Below the pieces are notes generated by a model. That model was not told the origin of the DNA and searched no databases. It worked only from the letters and a program-made list of their open reading frames with translations. From the NCBI GenBank assembly GCA_037176845.1, contig JAYKXP010000036.1, positions 310,001 through 374,000 of the forward strand: 64,000 bases of DNA. Direction: 5' to 3'. Positions within the stretch are counted from its first letter, which is position 1. Each line of letters starts with the position of its first letter. Of this stretch, positions 35,967 through 46,478 are shown piece by piece. The translations under genes were made by a program, and so were the position numbers. The stretch is from Paramarasmius palmivorus (Eukaryota > Basidiomycota > Agaricomycetes > Agaricales > Marasmiaceae).

Positions 35967-37317
35967 CTATAACCTGTGTCCTGGAACAGCCCAGAAGATG
36001 AGGGTCAAGGCGGTCACGAAGGCTGCGACCAAGACAGAGACCCATATTGCGCGTCCCAGCAGAAGCTTCTTGACGTATGGCTCCTTGATCCAGAGCGTTC
36101 TGAATGGCGTAGTTTCAGATTGCCCAAGGAACACAAGGATGGGGTCCAACTCGTACTGATGCGAGATCAGGAAGAGTATGGCAAAGGTGAATGGAATGAA
36201 AAGCTGCGAAAGATGCCTCAGTCCATTGATGCTATCATATAGACGAAACACCACTTACGAAAAAACGTTTAGACTTGGGCTGTACGTCCAAGAAGATCAA
36301 TGAAAAGGCGACGGCAAGACCAATCCACAGTATGATCAAGCCAAGTATCAATCTCACAAGAGACGAAACGGGGGTGAGATTGCCGAATGCTTTTGCTCGC
36401 AGGAAACGCGGAAAGGCGTCCTGTTCCATGGCACGGAAACAATATTCCTTCTGTGCATGGAACATATCGGGAATCTGAGCCATTATGGCGAGCTCAGTCT
36501 GAGTCTTGGGTTCTTGGGAAGAACTGAGTGGGAAAGAGTGGATACGGAGCGAAGGAGGAAGGTAAATTTCGTGGTTCTCCTGCGAGTTGACGGTGTTGCC
36601 TGCTGGGGAGAGGTATCGATAATAAATTCTCTCTGCAGAAGCGATGAGGTCGAGCCGCGTGATAGCTGACGAGCGTGGAATGACCGTCGGCGCGCGTGAA
36701 GCACGTTTCATGTTGAAAAGGGTTGGGGTCCGCCCGGAGAGCGAGAATGGCGTCGTTGAACGAGCATATGGCTCATTCGTGGGAGAAGTGGAACCAACAT
36801 GAGTGTGGTCGGACATGACAGGAGTTGGCCTTGGTGATGTTGAACGACCCTTTTCGTCGGCGGCGGCGAGGTTACGCTTGTCCTGCTCGGAGAGCATGTC
36901 GCCAGTACTGGCTGTGCTCCTCTTCGTTGCAAGAGCGTCCCCAGGATGTAAACCCACGACAGTACCGTAAATTGAACCCCGTCGACGAGCATAATCCCAA
37001 TACTGAGGCCAATCTTCCTTGATGGTACGACCCGACTTTCTGACGTCCTTAAAATAAGCTCTGCAAAGATTTTCGTGCTGCTGAACATCTAGCCAGAAAT
37101 CGAGAATGTCTTCAGCGCCTTCTCTTTGGAGAAACAGACTAGGTTACAAAAAGGAATATATTAAAGACTGGACATGGAAAGCAAGGAGAAAAAAAGCGTA
37201 CTAGAACATGAAAAGATCCACTGGGGGCCTCGTCCTCCGCGACAATACTTCTGTGAATGAAGGAAGCCTGTTGTGACGGTCATTGGTCCAGTCATCTCGT
37301 TGTTGGTCGTCGTCCAT
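35967..37317 (-). CDS. RGS-domain membrane protein, Rax1-like
   Basis: In yeast, Rax1 is an RGS-fold membrane protein that marks old bud sites. The start at 37317 gives MDDDQQRDDWTNDRHNRLPS and FTEVLSRRTRPPVDLFMFY, joined by an intron to LFLQREGAEDILDFWLDVQQ and HENLCRAYFKDVRKSG, the first RGS half. After a Ser/Thr/Pro-rich insertion come LDLIASAERIYYRYL and DMFHAQKEYCFRAMEQDAFP then RFLRAK, the second RGS half. Three C-terminal hydrophobic segments follow (LVRLILGLIILWIGLAVAF, LFIPFTFAILFLI, AIWVSVLVAAFVTALTLIF). An RGS domain split by a long insert plus C-terminal TMs is the Rax1 layout. It is divergent from NDUFA2 over 147 bp. Confidence 0.82.
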
Positions 37318-37464
37318 GACGGTGTTGAGCGTTGTGATGGGCGTTGTCAACGGGGTTTAGATTCAACAAACAACAGGACTTGGTTAGTCAGCTGTTTCAA
37401 CTCACGACCACGCGGGTCTCTCTCCCAATCCTGTCTCATCCGTTTTCGATTCGTCGGGCTCAAT
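37318..37464. promoter_or_regulatory. Short divergent promoter, RAX1-like / NDUFA2
   Basis: Only 147 bp lie between the two start codons, so the 5' UTRs and promoters must overlap or abut. No clear TATA box on either strand. Confidence 0.5.
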
Positions 37465-37846
37465 ATGTCCTTCTCAAAAGCATTTTCTCCAGCACTTAGA
37501 GAGCTCAGAATATTATGCTCTCAAACAGGCCCGGCATCTGCTGGAACACGGTGAGCTGGCAAACCTTTGGGTATCCGGCCGATACACTGACATTGAAATA
37601 GGCAATTCATCTTAAACAGGTACCCTACAATCAAGGAGCATAATCCAGATCTACCTGTTCTTATTCGAGAGGCGAGCGGAACGCCTGCTAGAGTATTTGC
37701 GAGATTTGGTGCGTGTTCATTAATGTATTCCTGCAACTGGTTCTGACGTATTCGGAGTAGAACGGGGACTCGAGAAGCATGTTGAACTAGACAATCTCTC
37801 TGCCAGCGATGTAGAGTCGAAGGTTGCCCAGCTAATAGGCTCATAA
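37465..37846 (+). CDS. NADH:ubiquinone oxidoreductase subunit NDUFA2 (complex I B8)
   Basis: This is a thioredoxin-like accessory subunit of mitochondrial complex I. Exon 1, 37465-37550, gives MSFSKAFSPALRELRILCSQ and TGPASAGTR. After a GTGAGC...TAG intron come QFILNRYPTIKEHNPDLPVL and IREASGTPARVFARF; a second intron leads to ERGLEKHVELDNLSASDVES KVAQLIGS. The LRELRIL start, the NPDLPVLIREAS motif and the R-F-E-R-G-E turn match NDUFA2, at about 93 residues as expected. The stop is TAA at 37844-37846. Confidence 0.92.
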
Positions 37847-38284
37847 TACTCGTCATGAAATGCCCATGAAATCCTTGTCCATCGAAGACACCAGTATCAG
37901 CTTATAATTCTGTGTTTTGCGCTTTCGACATCATAAACCAAGTAGAGTCACAGTGAGCATCAAATGCGAGGCCGCTCGTTCTGAAGGTTCATTTCCAAAA
38001 CACTGCTTGTCTGAGTGACGGTGGTGCAGTTATAACCAGCATAGAGTATCGACCTAAGCATACTGAATTGCCAAAAGTGCACCTGTTTCTTCAATTCAAC
38101 TGGCATTGGTTGACTGACTTTAATGTTGAATGTAAATTGAGAGGCGAAGCACGCTATTGAATTCTACCTTGCTGAGACCTCTGCTTTTTCTGAGCCAAAA
38201 GCTCGGTCAAAGCGCCCAATGTTGAGAGCGTTTAGCGCCAACAAAAATCCTCTTTAACTTCGACCATCTTCTCTCTGGATCGCG
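37847..38284. other. Intergenic region, POP4 promoter side
   Basis: No gene, repeat or RNA signal is recognisable between NDUFA2 and POP4. Confidence 0.4.
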
Positions 38285-39332
38285 ATGGCAGATAGCAATA
38301 TGGTAGATATATACCAAGAACTACCACAAGCTAAAGTGAATGACGATCCTATGTATTTGGCTGTCACTTATTGACCAGGATTCGTAGGGTCAACGCCTGA
38401 AATTCAGTACCACGTCTCCGTTCGTCCCGGCCTTTGTCACTTCCTCCGTCACCCAAGCTTCCGATCCAGCCGAGATCTATGCAAGTCGTATTCATGGCCG
38501 CAAAATACTACTCGAGAACCCTGTGCGAGAAAGCCGTACCAAAAAGGAACGCGAAGAGAAACGAAAGAGGAGAATCGCAGACAAGGAAAAGAAGAAACTG
38601 GGCGTTATTGGTCGACGAGAAGCTAAAGAAAGGGGAGTGTGGAAGCTAGATGAACGACAGGCAAAGTGCGTTATGACATTGAAAGTTCTCTGGCCTATCT
38701 CATCGCGTTCTTATACGCCAGATTTGACCTGTTCCTTCCTTTGCACCATTTGTGGATGGGTTACATGTCAGAACTACTTGGACTTCCGCAACCCGCTAGT
38801 AAAGTACCTACTATAAAGGATATCCCCAGCTCTTCTGGCATGCACCCCAAGTTGGTAAAAGCCGACTTTCATGGCTCTATTATGACAGGTACGTTTTAAC
38901 CCGCAAAGTCGAGTTTGGATCTCCATTCAACTGTGGATCTTTTAGTCCGGCGAAGTAAATGCGCCTCACTAATTGGACTCTCCGGGATCGTCATACATGA
39001 ATCGGAAAACGCGCTGAGAATAATCACTCGCGAGAATAAAGTCAGACGTCAGTCCCATCGTGTTACTTTAGTGTTGCTCAAAGCTGATACCTCCCAAAGT
39101 AATACCAAAGCAGAATAGCATATTCGCTTTTGCAGTACCCGTATACTCAACATTACCTCCGACACACACCTCAGATTCTCCGTTCCCAGTGCCTACCGCT
39201 GAGCAGGCGAAAACAACAGTCCTGGATTCACCATATATAGAGTTCGAGCTGTACGGAAATCAGTTCCGGTTCCGTTCGGCAGATAGAGCAGGGCGCAAAT
39301 TCAAGCCCAAGGAGACTATAGAGCTGCTTTGA
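38285..39332 (+). CDS. POP4: RNase P/RNase MRP subunit POP4 (Rpp29)
   Basis: POP4/Rpp29 is the Sm-like core protein of RNase P (tRNA 5' processing) and RNase MRP. A short first exon (MADSNM) splices past a TAG acceptor at 38397 to GQRLKFSTTSPFVPAFV and SDPAEIYASRIHGRKILLEN. Then come a very basic stretch around KKEREEKRKRRIADKEKKK, FLPLHHLWMGYMSELLGLP and MHPKLVKADFHGSIMT. An intron leads to the Rpp29 core: VRRSKCASLIGLSGIVIHES, ENALRIITRENKVR, PKQNSIFAFAVPVY (after another intron) and ELYGNQFRFRSADRAGRKFK then PKETIEL. The beta-barrel core HGSxMTV-GIVIHES-ENALRII is diagnostic. The stop is at 39330-39332. It is tail-to-tail with TRM2. Confidence 0.92.
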
Positions 39333-39410
39333 GCGTGGGCGCCTCGAACAGGACCCAGACATGTTGGGACAAAGCATTTCCCACTCTGTATGATAGCAAT
39401 GGTGAACTCA

Positions 39411-39678
39411 TAAGATAGGACTCCTTCGAAAACGGGGACATCACGTGTCGGAATAAACGGGCGCTTAGGCGTCCCAAAAATTCCTTGAAAATTCAAAAAC
39501 AATTCATAGAGTCAAAAATTAGCAAAAAGGGCTCCGAGCGTCCCTCGAGGAGACCCTTCGCAAGGATCGCTCGGAGCCCTTTTCTCGTGAAAATGTGTCT
39601 GAGAATTGTTTTTGAATTTTGAAGTGGTTTCGGCTTAAAACCACGTGATGACCCTCTTTTCGAAAGAGCCCTATCTTA
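39411..39678. mobile_element. Foldback MITE-like element with nested inverted repeats and TA flanks
   Basis: Terminal inverted repeats of 35 bp (39413-39447 and 39642-39676; AGATAGG...CACGTG, 30/35 matching) are flanked on both sides by TA (39411-39412, 39677-39678), as after Tc1/mariner-type insertion. Inside are two more inverted pairs: an AT-rich 21-bp pair at 39485-39505/39603-39623 with one mismatch, and AAAAGGGCTCCGAGCG at 39525-39540 paired with 39568-39583, loop 27 nt. The 264-bp unit can fold almost end to end. It has no coding capacity, so it is non-autonomous. It begins 78 bp after the POP4 stop and may lie in its 3' UTR. Confidence 0.82.
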
Positions 39679-39741
39679 CCGTTGCTCCAACTTGACGATA
39701 GCTAACCGAATCCAACTAAACAGGTTGCATGCGGGCCGTAT

Positions 39742-40292
39742 TACAGCTATTTACGAATCCCTAGAAACATTTTTTCGATAATCGAGACTTTTGATGGTAT
39801 TTATGTCCAAACAAAGAGCTCCACCCGGCCAGACACGCCGACCCAGCGCTTGTACGGCGCTCGCAGCAGTTACCTTCACAGCAGTCAACCGTACATAGAC
39901 TACCACCACCACAGTCCCAAGCTATGATATGCGATCAATTGCCATGCTATATAGAATGTCATTCACGCTGCTTCCGTTGGTGAAATTTTGAAACCAAGAA
40001 AGACAGGCGAAGCTTTAAAAGCTTCAATGATTGAGGTCAGTCAATAAGGTCGGCAGCTAGGGACCTATCTTGAGATACATAACGATTCGTTCCTGTGTCA
40101 ACGAGGAAAACTGGAGTGAGATACAGTATCTCTACACATGAAGTCGGCGGTGAGGAAATTAACACACTGCTGAAGCGTGAACAAGCGCTGGGTCGGCATG
40201 TCTGACCGGGTGGAGCTCTTTGTTTGGATGTAAATACCATCAAAAACCTTGATTATTGAAAAAGTGTTTCTAGGGATTCGTAAATAGCTGTA
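39742..40292. mobile_element. Non-autonomous DNA transposon with 110-bp terminal inverted repeats
   Basis: Arms 39744-39853 and 40181-40290 are 110 bp each and match at 101 positions, both starting CAGCTATTTACGAATCCCTA at the outer end. Flanks allow two readings: a TA target duplication directly outside the CAGC ends (Tc1/mariner style), or TACAGC ends with a 4-bp GTAT duplication (39738-39741 and 40293-40296). The 327-bp centre has no transposase frame, so it depends on another copy's enzyme. All nine arm mismatches are transitions and at least five can be explained by CpG decay. Confidence 0.85.
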
Positions 40293-40296
40293 GTAT

Positions 40297-40885
40297 TCTA
40301 CCGGTATTCTACGCATCGGCTGAATTATGTATATCTGTATCGCTATGTGTGGGGAAACCTTTCGGCCTGGAGCCACCTCGATATACAAACCCAAGGACCT
40401 ATGATAAGTATGCCACCCTGAATTGACTGCGTCACGGGCGATGAGCCACGGATTACACTTCCCGTCAAGATACCTTAAACTTTTCTCCAAGCTTTTGTGC
40501 AGATGACCAGTGTTTCCCTGCGAAAGGATAGTCAGGGAAGATATCAAAGCTAGATTTCTATCAACCCTCAGGAACTGAATCTAATATGTAAGACGCGACC
40601 CGTTGATAACAAGTCTGACGCAAGCAAATCCACTACATACGCATGAAAGATATCAGGAACAGCCTGGTTCGGAGCTCAAGCTCCTCCGCCCCGCATTCAC
40701 TCTTGGGCCTGGAGATGGAGGTGAAACCATTGCATAAGCGCTTTCCGAGTAACAATGACGCCACATTGTAAAGTGGATGGTGCACATGGTCTTCCCTGCG
40801 GGCGCGGTATGCGTGGAATGTATCAATCGTTCGGTACGGCAAGACATTCAATCTTTGCGGCCACCAATGACCCTAAGCGCTAGCA
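40297..40885. other. Intergenic region, no gene supported
   Basis: Small minus frames only (40098-40547 overlaps the element arm; 40633-40851). No motif; likely remnant or 3' flank of TRM2. Confidence 0.4.
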
Positions 40886-42897
40886 TTATACCAATCTTAG
40901 AATAGCCACAGACTCTACATGTGCTGTCTGCGGAAAGAGGTCGAAACCCCTCAGAGATTCCAACACGTATTTCCTCCCTTCCCCTTCCTTCTCGTGCTCC
41001 GTAGCCTTCAGGATTTTCCCGACGTCCCTGGCCTGCGTGTGAACGTTACAGCTCACATATGCGACGAACCTGCATCGGAACTTGAGGAGCTGGTTGATAA
41101 AGGCGTCGTCGCAACCCTTTCGTGGAGGGTCGATAACCATAACCGTTTTCTCCGGGGGGAAATCTGACACAGTTTGGAAGATATCGGATGCGTCTCCCGA
41201 CCTGAATGATATCTTTTCAGGCGGTATATTGTTGAGCCTGGCGTTGTGGGTCGCGTAGAGGATAGAATCCGCAGATATCTCGATACCAGCTATCTGGGAG
41301 AAATGAGGGGAGAGTGTGATAGCGAAGAGTCCGGAACCACAGTAGGTGTCGATCAGGTGTGTTGGGCGTGCAGAATCTTCAGGTGGGTACAGGGAAAATA
41401 TGGCATCACGAACGTATCCGGTCAGAGAGGGTAGAATGCTGTTATTGTTTTGGAAGAATGATCCAGCAAGGTATTCAAAGTTGAATTCGCCCACTTTCTC
41501 CCGGATGGAGACGTGATTGGAGGTGATACAGACTTTCTTCTCTGCATCCCCTGACGTGTCGACGGATTCGCGTAACAACAAGGTTGCGCCTTTTTTGTAT
41601 GTATGTATGGTCCTTCGGATGTGTTCAGGTATTGAAAGGCGCGTATATCGATGGCAACTCACTTATAGATATTGTCTCGAACACCAGGCAGTGCGTCATT
41701 CAGTACTGGGGTGGCAATTGGACACTCCTGCATCATGTTGAGTAACCATTCGTGTGATGAACAAAACCAACTACCTCGATATCGATAACTTTGTTCTGTC
41801 CTTGATAATTGAACCCTATCTTGAGCCAATCGGGGTTCTTGCCACCCGCTACCTCTTTTTGGAGTTCATCTCGATTGATTTTGGTGGGTGGAGCCTGGAA
41901 GTGAGGCGTGATCTTAGTTCGGTATCCGTACTCCAAAGGCGAAGGCATTGTAGGCTGTATCGTCGGTATCGAGGAAGATGGTAAATCTGGCGAAGACATC
42001 AATTTGCGTGCAAAGCAAGCAAGAGCTGAGCATTACTGGAATAGTTTCTATATGCCTTCACAACTACCTCACGTTTGAATTCCAACTGCTTTTCGTAGGA
42101 TAGCATCTTTGAAACTTGTCAGGTTATCCATGACGCGAAGAACGGTATTATTACCTGGTATTGACATCCACCACATTGCGCAAAGTATTTGCATTTTATC
42201 CTCGCATCGTCTCGAAGCTCAGGGTTCGGTCGGACAATTTCAATGAAATCTGCCATAGAATGCATCCTCTCATTCCGAAAAATCCTAGCGCGTACACGTT
42301 CTCCGGGCAAAGTAAATGGCACGACAACCACCCATGGCCTAATGTCCTCGCGATCTGACTGCGCTAATCCATCACCTGCATTGAAGTCAATACATGACAG
42401 ATAAGCTAATGTGTGTTGCACGTACCATTTGAACAAATCGCTTTTACTTCCAACTCAACAACTTCGTGATATGAAAAGGGTGACTGAAACTCAGTTCCTT
42501 CTTCTATCGCCCCATTGACCACCTCTTCTCCCAATAGATTCACAATATCCTTCCATTGCACATCTTCAGGCGAACAGTTTTCTGGCAATGACTGTCGCTG
42601 TTTCTTGAGCTTTTTCGCGTTCTTTTTTGCAAATTTCTTGGATGTCTTCTCTTTCTCAACCTTCGGTCTCTTCCCAGGATAAAGTGATTCGGCTTCTGCT
42701 TCTGCAGGCAATGGCCTGACTTGGCCGGTTTTTGGGGAAGACATCTGGATCCACTGAAAAGGGCCTCGACCAAAGACTGGGTGTCGGTAAGTTTGAATCT
42801 GTCTCGACAAAGGTTTCGATAATGGTCTGGGCAGGTGCTGGAGAATATGTGCCAGCCTGAGCATCCAACTTTGCTGACCGTCGACGTGAATGGACAA
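40886..42897 (-). CDS. TRM2: tRNA (uracil-5-)-methyltransferase, TRM2/TrmA family
   Basis: TRM2 makes 5-methyluridine at tRNA position 54 (ribothymidine in the T-loop). The N-terminal exon (from 42897; later ATGs at 42864 and 42744) is followed by a Lys-rich stretch and a TRAM-like beta-barrel (RPWVVVVPFTLPGERVRARI). The Cys cluster CKYFAQCGGCQYQ fits the RumA-like Fe-S motif. Next are WLKIGFNYQGQNKVIDIE and FNFEYLAGSFFQNNNSILPS. The SAM domain has LIDTYCGSGLFAITLSPHFS, MVIDPPRKGCDDAFINQLL, YVSCNVHTQARDV with the catalytic Cys, and FPQTAHVESVAILRLV at the end. An Arg/Leu-rich segment after the ATG at 42864 (MLRLAHILQHLPRPLSKPLS) could be a mitochondrial presequence, allowing dual targeting. 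Several introns fit. Confidence 0.92.
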
Positions 42898-43656
42898 ATG
42901 CAGTAAATCTCATTGGTTCGCGTGGTGAGGTTAGGGTTACGAAACTAGGAACCGTTCTCTCCACCAGGTGGAACTAGTGGGCCGCTCGAGTTACTCTTAT
43001 ACAATCTGGAGCGTTCAATTACTTGCGGTAAGTAACTCGAGGAACGATCAGTCAGTCGGGGTCGGTCAGAATCCACTTGAAATCACCCGTGATATCGCGT
43101 TCACACCATTTTATTTCTCCTTTCAATCAGTCGATGAAACTTCTCCCTTATCTCCTATGATTGGGTTCTTCTTTCGGGGGGCTCGCACTAGATTCACCTG
43201 TCAGTTCTAACCTCACATTTTCTTTCAACTAGTAACGACAAAACCACTAACGGCTTGAAAACACTTTATGTAAGGCCTTCGAAGTTGGATGGGACAAAGT
43301 TCTTGGCATCATCCACACGCGTGGACGTCAAGGGTGGCGTGCTTTTGTTTGTTTCGCTATACATTTTACTGATACCCTGCCGCTCCAGACCGAAGATAGT
43401 GAAAATTTTAGTTGGTTGCCAAGCCCATTGAAGGCTTCGCTTGGTGCTCGCCATATGTGCTCATCGTGTGATCCGGCACTCGATCAGATATGGACATTTG
43501 ACCGAGGCGACAAACCTTGAAAAGTGGGCGCAATTGAATGTGGGAAGTCCAAGGGCTCTTGATCCTCCCCCCAAGCTTGTCCAAGACTCGTCCAAGGCTT
43601 GCCCAGGAGCCGTCGAGCAACTTTCAACCAGCTCCCAAGTCTCTTGTCAAGATACG
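42898..43656. promoter_or_regulatory. Divergent promoter region, TRM2 / peptide transporter
   Basis: It contains a perfect 11-bp inverted repeat CTCGAGTTACT (42985-42995) and AGTAACTCGAG (43031-43041), with a 35-nt spacer, near the TRM2 side. A frame from 43441 runs into the transporter frame, but the ATG at 43657 gives the usual N-terminus, so the upstream part is probably 5' UTR. Confidence 0.45.
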
Positions 43657-46309
43657 ATGGCTGCCAATATCACAGACCAAGCTGAATTCGCCGCCACGCA
43701 TGAGGTTGCCCACAGAGAAGCCGACTTCAAGAAGGAGCATCCTGAAATCAGCGATGCTTCATCCAACGAACACCTCGAAAGCGATGGCATCCATGATGGG
43801 CTCGAGTTTCCAACGGAGGAGGAGAGGCTGACACTCAGACGAGTTCCTGACCATGTACCATGGAATGCGTACTGTACGTTGTCGGCTGCTCATCTGCCTT
43901 GAACGACATGTTGATTCGACTCGTATAGATATTGCTGTCGTGGAAATGGCCGAGCGTTTCTCGGTGAGTTTCGTGACTTCGTACACCATAAGTGTCTCAT
44001 GTATTCTTGGAACAGTACTACGGAACTTCGGTCGTCTTCGTGCGTAGCTAGCAATGCTTATGTCCGTTGACGTAGCCCTGACAGTGACCTTTCGCAGACC
44101 AATTTCATCCAAAGGCCCTTACCGCCAGGCTCGACTACAGGTGCTGCCGGACTCGATGGACAGGCAGGTGCACTCGGTAGGGGACAAAGGGCATCGACAG
44201 GATTAACGACATTTTATGCATTCTGGGCCTACGTTACACCGGTAGATGAAAACGTTCCCGCGTCTGTCTGCTTTTCTGATGAGTTTCTTTGAAAGCTTCT
44301 CGGAGGCTACATCGCAGATGCTCACCTCGGTCGGTTCAAAACTATCTCGGTTGGTATTGGTATCGCAATGTTGGGTCACATCATCATCATCATATCCGCA
44401 ATTCCCGGCGTCATCGACAAACCTGGTGCTATCGGCTGCTTTATTATCGGTATGATTGTAACGGGGTCGGGTACGTAGGGATGTGGTCTTGAATAATTTC
44501 CCCGTACTGATACTCTTCTTCAGGGACTGGTCTCTTCAAGTCGAACATTTCGCCTTTGATCGCTGAACAATACAAACAATCAAAGCTGTATGTCAGAACA
44601 CTGAACAGTGGAGAGCGAGTGATTGTGGATCCCGCGCATACCTACACGAGAATCTATATGATCTTCTATCTCACCACAAACGTGGGCAGGTAAAACTTCT
44701 TTTCTGCCGTTTTGAAATCTCTGTGCTCACTTCTTCCCTCGAACTCCAGTCTGATTGGTCAGATCACGTATGCTTCCTTCAGTTCACATCGTGGCCTGTT
44801 TTGTTGACGTTCTCGTTTGCTTTAGGATGACTTACGCGTTCGTTGAATTCACTTTTCGCAGAACAACATGCTAACGTTCCGAATTTCCCCTGTTTTTAGT
44901 GAGAAGGTGAGTATCGCGGTCTTCGCATTTTGGTATTCAATTGACAAGCTCTCACGCTAGTTTGTTGGATTCTGGCTCGCGTTCTTGCTCCCCACTATCG
45001 TCTTCTTTTTGTGCCCATTCGTTCTCTACATTCGCAGAAACCAATATGTGCGCACACCCCCAACAGGATCAGTTCTCGCAACAGCTGTTCGCCTCTTCAG
45101 GTTTGCAGCTCGGGGAAATGGAGTCTCAATCCTATCAGAACGTACAAGAACCTTCGGGCAGACGACTTCTGGGAGAACGCCAAGCCAAGCAAGCAAAAAG
45201 GCGAGCTTCCCAAGTGGATGACTTTCGACGATCACTGGGTCGACGAAGTGAGGCGTGGTTTCAAGGCTTGTGGTGTCTTTGTGTATTATCCAATCTACTG
45301 TCCGTATTCTCTCCCTTGGATATCCGTTACCCGTGCTGACATCTTTCTGTAGGGCTCACATACGGACAAATCAACAACAACTTGACATCGCAAGCCGCGA
45401 CAATGGAGACTCACGGTGTCCCCAACGACGTATTATCCAACCTCAATCCATTTGCCCTTGTCATCATCATTCCCATCCTTGATATACTGGTGAGTGATCC
45501 CGAAAGCGATACCATAGAGTAAATTCTCACCTTGTCCGTTAGGTTTACCCTTGGATGCGTCGTGTCGGAATCAAATTCACTGCTCTAAAGAGAATAACGT
45601 TTGGTTTCTTCATTGGGAGCATGGCGATGGTTTGGGCCGCGGTCATCCAATATTATATCTACAAGGTAACGCGGCACATTGATTTTCTGATTGTGTGCGC
45701 TCAAAATACGATGAAAGACGAATCCTTGTGGCCGGCAAGCAAACTTCTGTCTCGAGGAGCTGGACCAGGTCTCTCCGATCAATGTCTGGGCTCAGACTGG
45801 ATCGTACGTTCTGCCCTTTGGTTCATTCATTCGCGCGTTGAAGCCCTTGCTCCCAACAGATATGTCCTGGTTGCCTTGTCGTATGTGTCAACAAGCTTTT
45901 TGATATATCATGCCCACTCACCTGATTTCTTCCATAGTGAAATTTTCGCTAACATTACTGGACTGGAATATGCCTTCACAAAGGCACCCAAGAACATGCG
46001 CTCGCTCGTCATGGCATTGTACCTGTTCACCAGCGCTCTGGGATCTGCACTCTCAGAAGCCTTCCTGCGTATGCTAAATTATTTCTGTTATAGCCCAATC
46101 GTATAGCTAACTGTTTCCACTTAGCTCTTGTCGAGGATCCTCTCCTTATTTGGAACTACACTGTCGTCGGATGCCTTGCCTTCGTCCTAACCATTATATT
46201 CTGGTTCAGTGTCAGAAACCTTGATGCACATGAAGACGAACTTAACAATCTCGATGAGGGCGTTGTTGGTCCTGACGCCGCCGTCATCCCAGAGAAAGAA
46301 AAGGCATAA
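43657..46309 (+). CDS. Proton-coupled di/tripeptide transporter, POT/PTR family
   Basis: Ptr2-type carriers import di- and tripeptides with protons at the plasma membrane. The cytoplasmic N-terminus (MAANITDQAEFAATHEVAHR) leads to LRRVPDHVPWNAY. An intron then gives IAVVEMAERFSYYGTSVVF, the ExxER proton-coupling motif. Next come LLGGYIADAHLGRFKTISVG, GTGLFKSNISPLIAEQYKQ and the PTR signature IYMIFYLTTNVGSLIGQI, then FVGFWLAFLLPTIVFFLCPF. The large loop has WENAKPSKQKGELPKWM and FDDHWVDEVRRGFKAC, followed by LTYGQINNNLTSQAATMETH GVPNDVLSNLNP, YVLVALSEIFANITGLEYAF and a last TM, VVGCLAFVLTIIFWFSVRN. It ends VIPEKEKA with TAA at 46307-46309. More than ten introns are needed; the frame is consistent throughout. 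Confidence 0.93.
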
Positions 46310-46478
46310 ATTTTCTTTCAGTTTCAGATATCATGCCATTTCATTTTGGATGTATACTATGAAGTACAGCACGTTATATAGTTCTCTCCAATGACATTGA
46401 AAATTTCTTGTTCGAGGACTCGAAGGAAGGCTGAGGTCCTGATCCTTGGCCGAAGCACGCGCTAAATCTCTTTCCCCA

